Program-made: the position numbers and the translations under genes
Notes under the pieces: generated by a model
Seen by the model: only the letters and a program-made list of their open reading frames with translations
What the model was told of the DNA's origin: nothing
The model's database searches: none
In this document: in pieces, positions 1 through 9,928 of the stretch
Position numbering within the stretch: the stretch's first letter is position 1
How the letters are laid out: the number at the start of each line of letters is the position of its first letter
Origin: an uncultured Bacteroidales bacterium
GTDB taxonomy: Bacteria; Bacteroidota; Bacteroidia; Bacteroidales; Bacteroidaceae
DNA: 64,000 nucleotides
Direction of reading: 5' to 3'
NCBI GenBank assembly: GCA_937995875.1
Contig: CALKIW010000007.1
Coordinates: 35,865 to 99,864 of the forward strand

Positions 1-651
1 AGGGATATACTCCATCAGGCCTTCCGTGTCGATGTCCGGATTGTCGATAAACGCACAACAACCATCGATCACCTCGCCCAAGTTATGGGTAGGCATATTG
101 GTGGCCATTCCCACAGCAATACCGTTGCCGCCATTCACCAGTAGGTTAGGTATTTTGGTTGGCATCACGGCAGGCTCCTTCAACGTGTCATCGAAGTTGT
201 TGGTCATGTCCACCGTATCCTTGTCGATGTCGTCCATGATATGCTCGCCCATCTTCGCAAGGCGACACTCGGTGTAACGCATGGCAGCAGGCGAGTCGCC
301 GTCTACACTACCAAAGTTTCCCTGCCCATCAACGAGCTTGTAACGCATATTCCAATCCTGTCCCATTCGCACCAGCGCACCATATACCGAACTGTCGCCG
401 TGAGGGTGATACTTACCAAGCACCTCACCTACCACGCGCGCACATTTCTTATAAGGTTTGTCACTGGTGTTGCCCAAACCGAGCATTCCGTAGAGAATAC
501 GGCGATGTACAGGCTTGAACCCATCTCGCACATCGGGCAGCGCACGAGCAACAATCACCGACATGGAATAGTCGATGTAAGAAGACTTCATTTCTTCCTC
601 TATGTTGATCTTCAAAATTCTGTCCCGATCAATCGTCTGATTTTCGTCCAT
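1..651 (-). CDS. gyrA: DNA gyrase subunit A, N-terminal 217 residues (cut by window edge)
   Basis: GyrA is the DNA breaking and rejoining subunit of gyrase, which introduces negative supercoils. The minus-strand translation begins MDENQTIDRDRILKINIEEE and continues with SSYIDYSMSVIVARALPDVRDG, GLGNTSDKPYKKCARVVGEV and YHPHGDSSVYGALVRMGQDW, the quinolone-resistance-determining region of GyrA/ParC. The catalytic tyrosine should be in RYTECRLAKMGE, close to residue 131. The start ATG is at 651-649. The C-terminal beta-pinwheel and most of the breakage domain lie outside the window. ParC is the main alternative, but the N-terminus and the HPHGD region read as GyrA. Resistance positions look wild type (D-S-S-V after HPHG), though I did not align them. 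Confidence 0.93.
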   Translation of the reverse strand, partial: MDENQTIDRDRILKINIEEEMKSSYIDYSMSVIVARALPDVRDGFKPVHRRILYGMLGLGNTSDKPYKKCARVVGEVLGKYHPHGDSSVYGALVRMGQDWNMRYKLVDGQGNFGSVDGDSPAAMRYTECRLAKMGEHIMDDIDKDTVDMTNNFDDTLKEPAVMPTKIPNLLVNGGNGIAVGMATNMPTHNLGEVIDGCCAFIDNPDIDTEGLMEYIP

Positions 652-734
652 TTAATACTTATATTATTTTACTTAAAATTCGATTTAAAGCCATTTATTT
701 GCGTTCTGACGCGTTTTAGGGGGCTTACAAAGTG

Positions 735-766
735 TAAAAGTACGAAGTTTTTTCGGATATTACAAG
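735..766 (-). promoter_or_regulatory. Candidate gyrA promoter
   Basis: On the minus strand CTTG (763-766) is followed 20 bp later by TACTTTTA (735-742). These match the Bacteroidota TTTG / TAnnTTTG boxes at 3 of 4 and 5 of 6 defined positions, with ideal spacing. It lies about 85 bp upstream of the gyrA ATG. No experimental support. Confidence 0.4.
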
Positions 767-1269
767 CTTTCAAATCGAAAAATCAGCCTAATTTGAAAAC
801 ATTAATAAGTTTTATGACTGCCAAACACGTAACTTCTCATAGGGAACGGCTCAGCGTTCAAGGTTTTCTATCATAATAAGGTGGAAAAATCATCAATGCG
901 AGAGGCTTCATCTAAACCGACGGTCAGGCAGAAACGCTGCCTCCCCGCCACCCTACTATCTCTGCACTAAGGGGTATAAATGCAAAATCGCCCGGACATC
1001 ACGTCCAGACGATTTTTCTTCTTCTCAAATGTTTTAGCAATTTGTCTTTATGTAGTTATGGTCTTAGAAATCACTTTTGTGTTCTTGTTTGTTGCTGGTG
1101 CAAAGATAGCCAGAAAATTGACTTGCATCAAATAAGGGCACCTGTTTTAGTCAAAAATCAACGTAAACGTTTACGGAAACTGTTGCGATTTTTATCAATA
1201 TCTGACTGCCAAGCAGCTGTCTTGGACGTATTGTTACATCATAGCAAAAAAACATTTAGCAGTGGTATT
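767..1269. other. Protein-free stretch between gyrA and the first dispersed element
   Basis: No convincing reading frame was found on either strand; short frames here have no recognisable residues or start context. The only structure seen is the hairpin at 984-1016, described separately. The rest is AT-rich spacer. Confidence 0.6.
984..1019. terminator. Orphan hairpin with T-tract
   Basis: AAAATCG (984-990) pairs with CGATTTT (1010-1016), and GGAC (994-997) with GTCC (1003-1006). On the plus strand two C-A mismatches interrupt the stem and a T-rich tail follows (TTTTTCTTCTTCT). On the minus strand the same two positions become G-U wobbles, so the stem is continuous. No gene ends nearby on the plus strand, so it is either a terminator for an unannotated plus transcript or a structure in a minus transcript. 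Confidence 0.45.
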
Positions 1270-1661
1270 TTTCTTTACAACAATGCCTTTATATTTCGAT
1301 TATTCTGAAACAAACCTGCTTCCGTCCGAAATACGCGAAATATACGGAGATTTGCAATTTGCTGATAATCAGAGCTTTTTATAAAAGCGCCATGATGTCA
1401 ATCGTTTCTCCCCATGCGGTTGAGTATCAAACGGCAAAACGGTTAGACCTTAACCGCCCTGCGAATAAGGCTCTTCCGCGTGGCGGATAAGGCCTAAGCG
1501 CACCGCGATTGAGCCTCCATCGCAAAATGGCGGAACACAAACGTCACAGGCGAGGCTGTTTTGATGCTGCGCAGAGTGACCGTAACGGTAAAAACATAGC
1601 CCTTTTTGCGCTGGTTGCTCTGAAAACAATCGCCGAAAAACAGTAATCTATTTTAACATCA
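1270..1661 (+). repeat. Dispersed 22-bp-iteron element, copy A (long form)
   Basis: Non-coding element shared with five other gaps in this window. The left block is TTTACAAC...TATTCTGAAACAAAC, then CCGAAATACGCG. TATCAAACGGC ends at 1435. Four 22-bp units follow without gaps: 1436-1457, 1458-1479, 1480-1501 and 1502-1523, with the shared core GCGA-TAAGGCCT...CCGC. A fifth, more diverged 22-bp segment (1524-1545) aligns with a segment at the same place in copy D. The right block starts AACATAGCCCTTTTTGCGCT at 1593, and the element ends near ACATC at 1660. There is no open frame of credible length. Function unknown. Confidence 0.8.
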
Positions 1662-1964
1662 TGGGGGATGATAAAGCGGGTGGATACCGGCTCGAAGTGC
1701 GCGTCAAAATTTGACGAACGCACATTTCAGGACGCGTTTAGGCAGCCCTGCCAAATGATGAGAGAACAACGACCAAACTTGCAGGAAGCATTTTTCAAAT
1801 TTGAGGGAAGCCATGCTGTGTATGACCCAAGGCCGTTTCCTGACAGTCTGATGGTTGAAACATTTATTAAAAGATGATTCAAACATTTATTAAAAAAGGA
1901 GCGACAACATCCATGCTTTTGTTAAAAACATAGGACGCGAAATGGTAGTTTCCAATCTTTTCTG
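1662..1964. other. Spacer upstream of hflX with a 15-bp direct repeat
   Basis: A 69-codon frame crosses this stretch (1668-1877), but its protein has no recognisable motif and I do not call it a gene. The 15-mer AAACATTTATTAAAA occurs twice, at 1858-1872 and 1881-1895. A near-palindrome CGTCAAAATTTGACG lies at 1702-1716. Nothing else is supported. Confidence 0.5.
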
Positions 1965-1972
1965 TATCTTTG
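1965..1972 (+). promoter_or_regulatory. -7 box of a candidate hflX promoter
   Basis: TATCTTTG fits the Bacteroidota -7 box TAnnTTTG exactly and is 24 bp before the hflX ATG. No good -33 TTTG was found at 19-21 bp, so the call rests on one box. Confidence 0.5.
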
Positions 1973-1996
1973 CACTTATATTATAATAAGGTTTAG

Positions 1997-3241
1997 ATGA
2001 AAGAATTTGTGATTTCCGAAGTCAAGGCAGAAACGGCTGTGCTCGTGGGGCTTATCACCCCACAACAGAACGAAGCCAAAACTGAGGACTATCTTGACGA
2101 ACTCGAGTTTTTAGCAGACACAGCAGGTGCCGTAACCGTGAAAAGATTCACGCAGAAAGTTGGTGGAATTAACCAAACAACCTATGTGGGAAAAGGAAAA
2201 CTCGCAGAAATAAAACAATATATCAAAGACGAAGAAGACAACGAACGCGAAGTTGGTATGGTCATCTTCGACGACGAGTTGTCGGCCAAGCAAATACACA
2301 ACATCGAGAAAGAACTGAAAGTAAAAATACTGGACCGCACATCGCTCATTCTCGATATTTTTGCCATGCGCGCACAGACCGCCAGCGCCAAAACCCAAGT
2401 GGAGTTGGCGCAATACAGATACATGCTGCCCCGACTGCAACGTCTGTGGACCCACCTCGAACGCCAGGCAGGCGGCTCCGGAGCCGGCGGCAAGGGCTCT
2501 GTTGGCCTGCGTGGACCGGGAGAGACCCAGCTCGAAATGGACCGCCGCATCATTCTGCAACGAATCACACTGTTGAAGAAACGGCTCGAAGATATTGACA
2601 AGCAGAAGAAAACACAACGCAAGAATCGAGGACGCCTCATTCGTGTGGCCTTGGTGGGGTACACCAACGTGGGCAAGTCTACGATTATGAATCTACTGGC
2701 CAAAAGCGACGTGTTTGCGGAGGATAAACTGTTTGCCACCCTCGACACTACCGTGCGCAAGGTGGTTGTGCTAAATCTGCCATTTCTGTTGGCCGACACG
2801 GTGGGGTTTATCCGAAAACTGCCCACCGACTTGGTAGAATCCTTTAAATCAACGCTCGATGAGGTGCGCGAGGCCGATATGCTGCTGCACGTGGTAGACA
2901 TCTCACATCCCGATTTCGAGGAGCAGATTCGTGTTGTGAACGCAACCCTGAAAGACCTCGAATGTGCCGACAAACCACAAATGATCATTTTTAACAAGAT
3001 AGACAATTACCGTTGGGTAGAGAAAGAGCCGGACGACCTTACGCCCGAAACCAAAGAAAACATCACGCTCGAAGAACTCAAGCATACATGGATGGCCAAG
3101 CTCGACGAAAACTGTCTCTTCATATCGGCCAAACAAAAAGACAACATCGATGAGTTCAGGGATGTGCTCTATCGAAAAGTGCGCGAGCTGCATGTGCAGA
3201 AATATCCATACAACGACTTCTTATATCCAATAATAGATTGA
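1997..3241 (+). CDS. hflX: GTPase HflX (ribosome-associated)
   Basis: HflX is a GTPase that binds the 50S subunit and can split stalled or heat-damaged ribosomes. At 414 residues it has the usual family length. The N-terminal HflX domain includes TTYVGKGKLAEI (about 61-72) and the glycine-rich segment with LRGPGETQLEMDRR (about 171-184). The G domain has Walker A GYTNVGKST (221-229), the G3 region DTVGFIRKLP and the NKID guanine-specificity motif. The conserved FKSTLDEV segment follows G3. The start ATG has no Shine-Dalgarno sequence, normal for the phylum. The next gene begins 151 bp downstream on the same strand, so co-transcription is possible but not shown. Confidence 0.96.
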   Translation: MKEFVISEVKAETAVLVGLITPQQNEAKTEDYLDELEFLADTAGAVTVKRFTQKVGGINQTTYVGKGKLAEIKQYIKDEEDNEREVGMVIFDDELSAKQIHNIEKELKVKILDRTSLILDIFAMRAQTASAKTQVELAQYRYMLPRLQRLWTHLERQAGGSGAGGKGSVGLRGPGETQLEMDRRIILQRITLLKKRLEDIDKQKKTQRKNRGRLIRVALVGYTNVGKSTIMNLLAKSDVFAEDKLFATLDTTVRKVVVLNLPFLLADTVGFIRKLPTDLVESFKSTLDEVREADMLLHVVDISHPDFEEQIRVVNATLKDLECADKPQMIIFNKIDNYRWVEKEPDDLTPETKENITLEELKHTWMAKLDENCLFISAKQKDNIDEFRDVLYRKVRELHVQKYPYNDFLYPIID

Positions 3242-3392
3242 TACATATCGTTTCATTCACTCCAAATTAAACAACTATTCAAACACCCACACTCCCACAC
3301 TCCATTGAAAGGCTCAACGCTCCGTCACCGTTTCCGGCTGGAAGCCTTCCTCATATAGAGGCTTTGGGAATGGTCTTTGCAAATTATAATTT

Positions 3393-5246
3393 ATGGAATA
3401 CAGACAACTTACCGAAGAAGAGATTATCACCCTCGAAGACCGCAACTGCTGGGCCGAAGATTGGAGCAGCATTTATGTTTCCGACGATTTCAAACCTAAT
3501 TACATGCATCGCGTCATGCTCTATGGCGAAGTTTATATCGGTGCATTCGAGAAAAACATAGAAGTGACCAAAGGGTTTCTGAAACATTCGGGCATCAACA
3601 ATGCCACGTTGAGGAATGTAACCGTAGGCGACAACTGTCTTATCGAAAACATCGGAAGCTACATCAACAACTATACCATTGGCGACGACTGCCACCTCTC
3701 CAACATATCGACCATAGAAACCACCGATGGCGCTACATTCGGCGAGGGCAATCTGATTTCGGTGCTCAATGAAGTGGGCGAGGGAAATCTTGTGTTCTTC
3801 AAAGAACTCAACAGCCAGTTTGCAGCTTTCATGGTGAAACACTTTCAAGATAAAGAGCTGAAAGATAAAATCCGCCGGATTATCCGCGAAGAAATCGCGA
3901 TGACAAGTCCGGAACGGGGCACCATCGGCAATCGGGTAAAGATTGTGAACACCAAAGAGATAACCAACACAGTGATTCACGACGACTGTGAAATAAACGG
4001 CGCATCCCGGCTGAGCGACACCACCATCATGAGTTCGCCCAACGCCAATGTATATATAGGTACGGGCGTTATATGCGAAAACTCCATTGTATGCGACGGC
4101 TCCTCTATCATCAATTCGGTGAACATGCATGATTGCTTCGTGGGTGAAGCCTGCCACATCAGCAACGGCTTTACAGCTTCTGCCAGCGTTTTCTTTGCCA
4201 ACAGCTACATGAGCAACGGTGAGGCCTGTGCCGCTTTCTGCGGCCCTTTCAGCGCGAGCCACCACAAAAGCTCGCTGCTTATCGGCAGTATGTTCAGTTT
4301 CTACAATGCCGGCTCAGCCACCAACTTCTCCAATCATGCCTACAAAATGGGACCCATGCACTGGGGTATTTTGGAACGCGGCACGAAAACGGCAAGTGGC
4401 GCCTATGTGCTTATGCCTGCTACGATCGGAACATTCAGCGTATGCTTTGGCAAACTGATGCACCACCCCGACACCCGCAACCTGCCCTTCTCCTATCTCA
4501 TAGCCTATGGAAGCACGATGTATCTGTCGCCGGGACGCAACATCACCACCGTTGGTCTGTATCGGGATATACGGAAATGGCCCAAACGAGACCTCCGGCC
4601 GGAAGGCTCCCAAAAGAGCATCGTCAATCAAGACTGGCTCTCGCCGTTCTCGGTTGGTGAGATTATCAGGGGCAAGGAAATCCTCGAAAAACTGCAAAGC
4701 GCATCGGGTGAGGACGTGTCAAGCTATAATTTCCATGAATATGTCATCAATGCGTCCTCGCTGAAAAAAGGTATCAAATACTACGATATTGCCCTCCGTA
4801 TTTATATGGGAGCGGTTTTAAAACGCGTGCGCAAACGCTATCAAGGCATTGTGCCACCCACGACAGAAATAGGATTGGGCGATTGGAATGACCTGGCAGG
4901 ACTGCTGTTGCCCGACTCGGAAGAACAGCGCGTGGTGCAGGACATTAAAGACGGCACACTCGATACCGTTGAAAAAATCCTGAAGCGATTTGAAGACATC
5001 AACGACAACTATCGTGCATACCAGTGGGCATGGACTTATCAGCTCATACTCGATTACTACGGGCTGACCGAACTGACTGAAGAAAGTGCCGAAAAAATAA
5101 GGCATGATTACATCGAGGCACGTCGGGCTTGGATTGCCGAGATACGCAAAGACGCCGAGAAAGAATATCAAATGGGAGACGTGGAGGAGCATGTCTTCAA
5201 TAATTTTGTCAATAGTCTCGACCACGAAGTGGATTACGAAGATTGA
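3393..5246 (+). CDS. DUF4954 family protein, predicted left-handed beta-helix
   Basis: 617 residues, cytoplasmic by lack of a signal peptide. The N-terminal two thirds repeat hexapeptide-like turns (for example NATLRNVTVGDNCLIENIGS, YINNYTIGDDCHLSNIS), as in left-handed beta-helix acyl- and nucleotidyl-transferase relatives. A later section has NHAYKMGPMHWGILERG and TIGTFSVCFGKLMHHPDTRN, which I recognise as DUF4954 from Bacteroidota. The C-terminal part, from about residue 440, is helical and charged. The fold suggests binding of a sugar nucleotide or acyl group, but no reaction is known to me. It sits 47 bp before the M16 peptidase gene. Family assignment is from memory of these motifs; function is open. 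Confidence 0.8.
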   Translation: MEYRQLTEEEIITLEDRNCWAEDWSSIYVSDDFKPNYMHRVMLYGEVYIGAFEKNIEVTKGFLKHSGINNATLRNVTVGDNCLIENIGSYINNYTIGDDCHLSNISTIETTDGATFGEGNLISVLNEVGEGNLVFFKELNSQFAAFMVKHFQDKELKDKIRRIIREEIAMTSPERGTIGNRVKIVNTKEITNTVIHDDCEINGASRLSDTTIMSSPNANVYIGTGVICENSIVCDGSSIINSVNMHDCFVGEACHISNGFTASASVFFANSYMSNGEACAAFCGPFSASHHKSSLLIGSMFSFYNAGSATNFSNHAYKMGPMHWGILERGTKTASGAYVLMPATIGTFSVCFGKLMHHPDTRNLPFSYLIAYGSTMYLSPGRNITTVGLYRDIRKWPKRDLRPEGSQKSIVNQDWLSPFSVGEIIRGKEILEKLQSASGEDVSSYNFHEYVINASSLKKGIKYYDIALRIYMGAVLKRVRKRYQGIVPPTTEIGLGDWNDLAGLLLPDSEEQRVVQDIKDGTLDTVEKILKRFEDINDNYRAYQWAWTYQLILDYYGLTELTEESAEKIRHDYIEARRAWIAEIRKDAEKEYQMGDVEEHVFNNFVNSLDHEVDYED

Positions 5247-5293
5247 TCGCAGGCATAAACTCACGAACATACCAATATTCAACATAGAAAATA

Positions 5294-8203
5294 ATGAACT
5301 TCAAATACCATCTGGCAGCATTGGCAGCCACTGTATGTACAGCTGTTTCAGCACAGACCTACCATTATGAGAGCGTGCAGGGAGACCCCATGCATACGCG
5401 GATATACACGCTCGACAACGGACTCAGGATATACTTGTCGGTTAATAAGGAAAAGCCGCGCTTGCAGACATATATTGCCGTGCGCACCGGGTCACGCAAC
5501 GACCCCGCCGAAACCACTGGTCTGGCACACTATCTGGAGCACCTCATGTTTAAAGGCACAACCCATTTTGGATCGAGCAACACAGAAGCCGAAGCTCCCC
5601 TGCTCGACTCTATCCAAAACCGATATGAAGCCTATCGGCTGCTCACGGAGCCGAACGCCAGAAAGAAAGCCTATCACGAGATAGACTCCCTCTCCCAACT
5701 GGCAGCGCAATACAACATTCCCAACGAGTATGATAAGCTCATGTCGTTCATCGGATCGGAGGGAAGCAATGCTTACACATCGAACGACGTGACCTGCTAT
5801 GTTGAGAACATTCCGGCTAACGAAATCGAGACTTGGGCCAAGATTCAAGCCGACCGCTTCCAGAATATGGTCATTCGTGGATTTCACACCGAATTGGAAG
5901 CCGTGTACGAGGAATACAACATTGGTTTGACCAACGACGGACGCAAGTCGTGGGCGGCTCTCAACAAGAAGCTCTTTCCCACACATCCCTATGGCACGCA
6001 AACCACAATCGGGACGCAGGAGCATCTTAAGAATCCCTCTATTGTCAATATCAAAAACTATTTCAATCGCTATTATGTCCCCAACAACGTGGCCATCTGT
6101 ATGGCCGGAGACTTCGATCCCGATGAGGTGATGGCTATCATAGACAAATATTTTGGAGACTGGAAACGAAGTTCCACCCTTTCCCGACCGGAGTATGCGC
6201 CCATGCCCGAACTCACAGCTCCCGTAGACACAACGGTTGTCGGGCAGGAAGCCGAGTATGTACTGATGGGATGGAGAACGAAAGGTGCGGCCAGCTATCA
6301 GGCAGACACACTTCGTGTAGTGGCTGACATATTGCAAAACGACAAGGCCGGACTGTTCGATGCAAACCTGAATCTGCCCATGAAGGTGCAGGGAGCGGGT
6401 GCTATCTATGAAGGACTACACGACTATGGACTACTGATCTTGGAGGGCATGCCCAAACAAGGACAATCGCTCGAAACCGTAAAAGACCTGCTGATTGCAG
6501 AAATCGACAAGCTAAAGAAAGGAGATTTTGACGAGACCTTGCTGCAAGCCGTGATCAACAACATGAAGCTGGACTATTATCGGTCGCTGCAAAGCAACAA
6601 GTCGCGGGCAGACAGATTCGTAGATGCCTTTATCAACGAGCAGCAATGGGAAGACCAAGTGCGCGCGTTAGACCGCATTTCGGGAATGACCAAAGCTCAA
6701 ATCGTTGCCTTTGCCAATCGCCATCTGGGCGACAACCATGTGATTGTCTATAAGAAGCAAGGGGTTGATACAAGCATCAAGAAGATTGACAAGCCTGCCA
6801 TCACGCCGATTCCCACCAACAACGACAAGCAGAGCCAATTCCTGAAGGAAATTGTCAATACCCATGCCACACCTATAGCACCTCGCTTTGCGGACTTCGA
6901 CAAGGACATGACGAGGAACACCATCGACGACAACACGAAGTTGCTGTACAAGCAGAACAATGATGACGACCTTTTCAATCTGGAATTCGACTTCCCCGTT
7001 GGCAACGAAACTGACAACCGTCTTGACGTCGCCCAAGCTTTATTCGACTATGCCGGTACGCCAAAGATGACTGCCAACGATGTGAAAAAGGCTTTCTACA
7101 ATCTCGCGTGCGACTTTAACGTGCGCGTTTCCGGCAACCACACACGGTTCTCCCTCAGCGGACTCAATGAGAACATGCCTGCGGCTTTAAAGCTGTTCAC
7201 AGACCTCATTGAGAATGCAGAGCTGGAAAAAGAGGAATATAACAAGGTGGTAGACCTTATATTAAAAGAGCGCGAAGACCGCAAGCAGAATCAGAGAGCA
7301 AACTTTTCTGCCCTGCAAAACTATGGCATCTATGGAGCTTCGAGCCCTATACTCAACACCATGACCGCCGAACAGCTGAGGCGCGCCGATGGCAAACAAC
7401 TGCTGCAAACCCTGAGCAACGTGCGCCATCTCAACGCGATGACGGTCATGTATTACGGTCCCACGCCAATAGCCGACCTCACCTCACTCGTTCAGCACAC
7501 CTATCCTAAAAAGAAAGTTACGGCTACTCAACCGATCACTCGTGGAGAATACAAGGCACAAGCCACTCCCAAGACAGAGATATTGTTGGCTCCCTATGAT
7601 GCCAAGAACATCTACATGATGCAGTATCACAACGAAAACCGCACATGGACTCCCTCCAATGCAGCTATCAACGCGTTGTTCAATGAGTATTTCGGTGGTG
7701 GAATGAATGCTGTGGTCTTTCAGGAATTGCGAGAGGCTCGTGGTCTTGCCTATTCTGCTGCAGCCCGCTACAATGAGCCTAAACAGCAGAAAGACAACGA
7801 AGATTTCTTTACCTACATCATCACGCAAAGCGACAAGATGATGGATTGCATCGGTGAATTCAATAATCTTCTCAACCAAATGCCTCAACGACAGGCAGCA
7901 TTCGATCTGGCCAAACAGAGCCTGCTAAAGAGCCTGGCCACCAAGCGTACCACTCGATTTGGAATACTCGAAGCCTACATGAAAGCCCAAGATCGAGGTC
8001 TGAACTACGACATCAATCGGACAATATACGAGCAACTGCCTCAACTCAAACTGGACGACCTCGTAAAATTCGCCACCGACCGTATCGCAGACAAGCCTTA
8101 CAAATACCTCATTCTCGGCAACGAGAAGAGTCTCGACCTCAAGGCTTTGGAAAAGATTGCGCCCATCCGTCGCCTGACGACTGCGGAAATATTCGGTTAC
8201 TAA
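5294..8203 (+). CDS. M16 (insulinase) family zinc peptidase, exported
   Basis: 969 residues, a full double-unit M16 protein of the pitrilysin type. Residues 1-20 form a signal peptide ending AVSAQ. The inverted zinc motif HYLEH is at 79-83 (H79, E82, H83), followed by LMFKGT. The downstream glutamate of the metal site should be in TELEAVYEEYN. The second half has the usual inactive M16 domain, with FGGGMNAVVFQELREARGLAYSAAARY, the R/Y substrate-binding region. It probably degrades peptides in the periplasm or at the outer membrane. It lies between DUF4954 (47 bp upstream) and fumarase (37 bp downstream) on the same strand, a plausible transcription unit without obvious pathway logic. Confidence 0.92.
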   Translation: MNFKYHLAALAATVCTAVSAQTYHYESVQGDPMHTRIYTLDNGLRIYLSVNKEKPRLQTYIAVRTGSRNDPAETTGLAHYLEHLMFKGTTHFGSSNTEAEAPLLDSIQNRYEAYRLLTEPNARKKAYHEIDSLSQLAAQYNIPNEYDKLMSFIGSEGSNAYTSNDVTCYVENIPANEIETWAKIQADRFQNMVIRGFHTELEAVYEEYNIGLTNDGRKSWAALNKKLFPTHPYGTQTTIGTQEHLKNPSIVNIKNYFNRYYVPNNVAICMAGDFDPDEVMAIIDKYFGDWKRSSTLSRPEYAPMPELTAPVDTTVVGQEAEYVLMGWRTKGAASYQADTLRVVADILQNDKAGLFDANLNLPMKVQGAGAIYEGLHDYGLLILEGMPKQGQSLETVKDLLIAEIDKLKKGDFDETLLQAVINNMKLDYYRSLQSNKSRADRFVDAFINEQQWEDQVRALDRISGMTKAQIVAFANRHLGDNHVIVYKKQGVDTSIKKIDKPAITPIPTNNDKQSQFLKEIVNTHATPIAPRFADFDKDMTRNTIDDNTKLLYKQNNDDDLFNLEFDFPVGNETDNRLDVAQALFDYAGTPKMTANDVKKAFYNLACDFNVRVSGNHTRFSLSGLNENMPAALKLFTDLIENAELEKEEYNKVVDLILKEREDRKQNQRANFSALQNYGIYGASSPILNTMTAEQLRRADGKQLLQTLSNVRHLNAMTVMYYGPTPIADLTSLVQHTYPKKKVTATQPITRGEYKAQATPKTEILLAPYDAKNIYMMQYHNENRTWTPSNAAINALFNEYFGGGMNAVVFQELREARGLAYSAAARYNEPKQQKDNEDFFTYIITQSDKMMDCIGEFNNLLNQMPQRQAAFDLAKQSLLKSLATKRTTRFGILEAYMKAQDRGLNYDINRTIYEQLPQLKLDDLVKFATDRIADKPYKYLILGNEKSLDLKALEKIAPIRRLTTAEIFGY

Positions 8204-8240
8204 AAAACAACAGAACTCATATAAATACAGAAACATTATT

Positions 8241-9896
8241 ATGGCAAAACCAGTAGAATTCAAGTATGCGCCCATGTTTCAGTTGGGCGAAGACAAAACG
8301 GAGTACCGCTTGCTCAGCAAAGAGGGTGTGAGTACAGCCGAATTTGAGGGAAAGGAAATCCTGAAGGTCACTCCCGAAGCACTCACCTTGTTGGCCCAGC
8401 AGGCTTTCCACGATGTGGAATTCATGCTTCGTCGCGAACACAACGAACAAGTAGCACAAATTCTCAAAGACCCCGAAGCTACAGCAAACGACAAGTATGT
8501 GGCTCTCCAGTTTCTCCGCAACGCTGAGACTGCTGTCAAAGGTGTGCTGCCCTTCTGCCAAGATACCGGCACCGCTATCATTCACGGCGAGAAAGGACAA
8601 CGTGTGTGGACCGATTTCGAAGACGAGGAAGCCCTGAGCCGTGGCGTGTTCAACACATTCACAGAGGACAACCTGCGCTACTCCCAAAATGCTCCCCTCA
8701 CAATGTACGACGAGGTGAACACACGCTGCAACCTGCCTGCACAGATCGACATTGAAGCCACAGAGGGAGCGGAATACAGATTCGTGATGGTGGCCAAAGG
8801 CGGAGGATCGGCCAACAAGACCTACTTCTACCCTATGACCAAAGCCACCATTCAGAATGAAGGAACGCTGATGCCTTTCCTCGTTGAAAAGATGAAGAGT
8901 CTCGGAACGGCAGCTTGTCCACCCTACCACATCTGTTTTGTCATCGGAGGAACGTCCGCAGAGAAGAACCTACTCACCGTGAAGCTGGGCTCCATCAAAT
9001 ACTATGACAACCTGCCCACCACAGGAGATGAGACGGGACGAGCTTTCCGCGACGTTGATTTGGAAAAGAAACTCTTGGCCGAAGCACACAAAATTGGACT
9101 TGGTGCTCAGTTTGGCGGTAAATATCTGGCCCACGACATCCGCGTCATCCGCCTGCCCCGCCATGGAGCAAGCTGCCCCATCGGTATGGGTGTGAGCTGT
9201 TCAGCCGACCGCAACATCAAGGCCAAAATCAACAAGGACGGTATCTGGTTGGAAAAGATGGACACTAATCCTTCAGAACTCATCCCCGAAGAATATCGTC
9301 AGCCGGGCGAGGGCGGCAAGGGCATTGTGATTGATCTTGACAAGGGTATTGACCATGTGCGTGCCGAACTGTCCAAATACCCCGTGTCTACACGCGTAAG
9401 TCTCAAGGGAACAATCATTGTGGCACGAGACATTGCCCACGCCAAGCTCAAGGCACGCCTTGATGCAGGCGAGGATCTTCCTCAATATTTCAAGGATTAC
9501 CCCGTGCTCTATGCCGGTCCGGCAAAGACTCCGGAAGGGTTCCCCTGCGGCTCAATGGGTCCCACAACAGCCAACCGAATGGACCCCTATGTGGATGAAT
9601 TTCAGGAACATGGCGGCTCACTGGTCATGATAGCCAAGGGCAACCGTACGCAGGTGGTGACCGATGCCTGTCAGAAGCACGGAGGTTTCTATCTGGGAAC
9701 TATCGGCGGCGTGGCTGCCGTGCTTTCCCAAGACAGCATCAAGAGCATCGAGTGCGTGGAATATCCCGAACTCGGCATGGAGGCCATCTGGAAGATTCAG
9801 GTAGAAGACTTCCCGGCCTTTATCCTCGTGGATGACAAGGGACACGACTTCTTCAAGGAACTCAAGCCCTGTACCCCCTGCAATCTCAACAAGTAG
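8241..9896 (+). CDS. fum: Fumarate hydratase, class I (iron-sulfur, FumA/FumB type)
   Basis: Catalyses reversible hydration of fumarate to malate; in Prevotella-type metabolism it runs toward fumarate in the reductive branch that makes succinate. At 551 residues it has the length of the single-chain E. coli FumA/FumB type. The N-terminal alpha part contains LPFCQDTGTAIIHGEKGQRV, whose cysteine is a candidate 4Fe-4S ligand. GGGSANKTYFYPMTKA and AACPPYHICFVIGGTSAEKN carry further family residues. The C-terminal beta part has YAGPAKTPEGFPCGSMGPTT and KGNRTQVVTDACQKHGGFYLG. A strong intrinsic terminator follows 32 bp after the stop. Tartrate dehydratase is a distant alternative. Confidence 0.93.
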   Translation: MAKPVEFKYAPMFQLGEDKTEYRLLSKEGVSTAEFEGKEILKVTPEALTLLAQQAFHDVEFMLRREHNEQVAQILKDPEATANDKYVALQFLRNAETAVKGVLPFCQDTGTAIIHGEKGQRVWTDFEDEEALSRGVFNTFTEDNLRYSQNAPLTMYDEVNTRCNLPAQIDIEATEGAEYRFVMVAKGGGSANKTYFYPMTKATIQNEGTLMPFLVEKMKSLGTAACPPYHICFVIGGTSAEKNLLTVKLGSIKYYDNLPTTGDETGRAFRDVDLEKKLLAEAHKIGLGAQFGGKYLAHDIRVIRLPRHGASCPIGMGVSCSADRNIKAKINKDGIWLEKMDTNPSELIPEEYRQPGEGGKGIVIDLDKGIDHVRAELSKYPVSTRVSLKGTIIVARDIAHAKLKARLDAGEDLPQYFKDYPVLYAGPAKTPEGFPCGSMGPTTANRMDPYVDEFQEHGGSLVMIAKGNRTQVVTDACQKHGGFYLGTIGGVAAVLSQDSIKSIECVEYPELGMEAIWKIQVEDFPAFILVDDKGHDFFKELKPCTPCNLNK

Positions 9897-9928
9897 ACGC
9901 TACCGAATTGAGATATCAAAGTTACTTG

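Noticed and set aside
241..876. Plus-strand 211-codon frame opposite gyrA
   Set aside because: It is antisense to the conserved gyrA frame and has no protein-like motif.
1436..1523. 22-bp tandem units as a CRISPR array
   Set aside because: Units are contiguous with no spacers, strongly diverged, only four or five long, and no cas genes are present.
1668..1877. 69-codon frame upstream of hflX
   Set aside because: No recognisable residues or start signal, and it lies between the repeat element and the hflX promoter.
3384..4265. 293-codon minus frame opposite the DUF4954 gene
   Set aside because: Shadow frame; the plus-strand beta-helix repeats explain the sequence.
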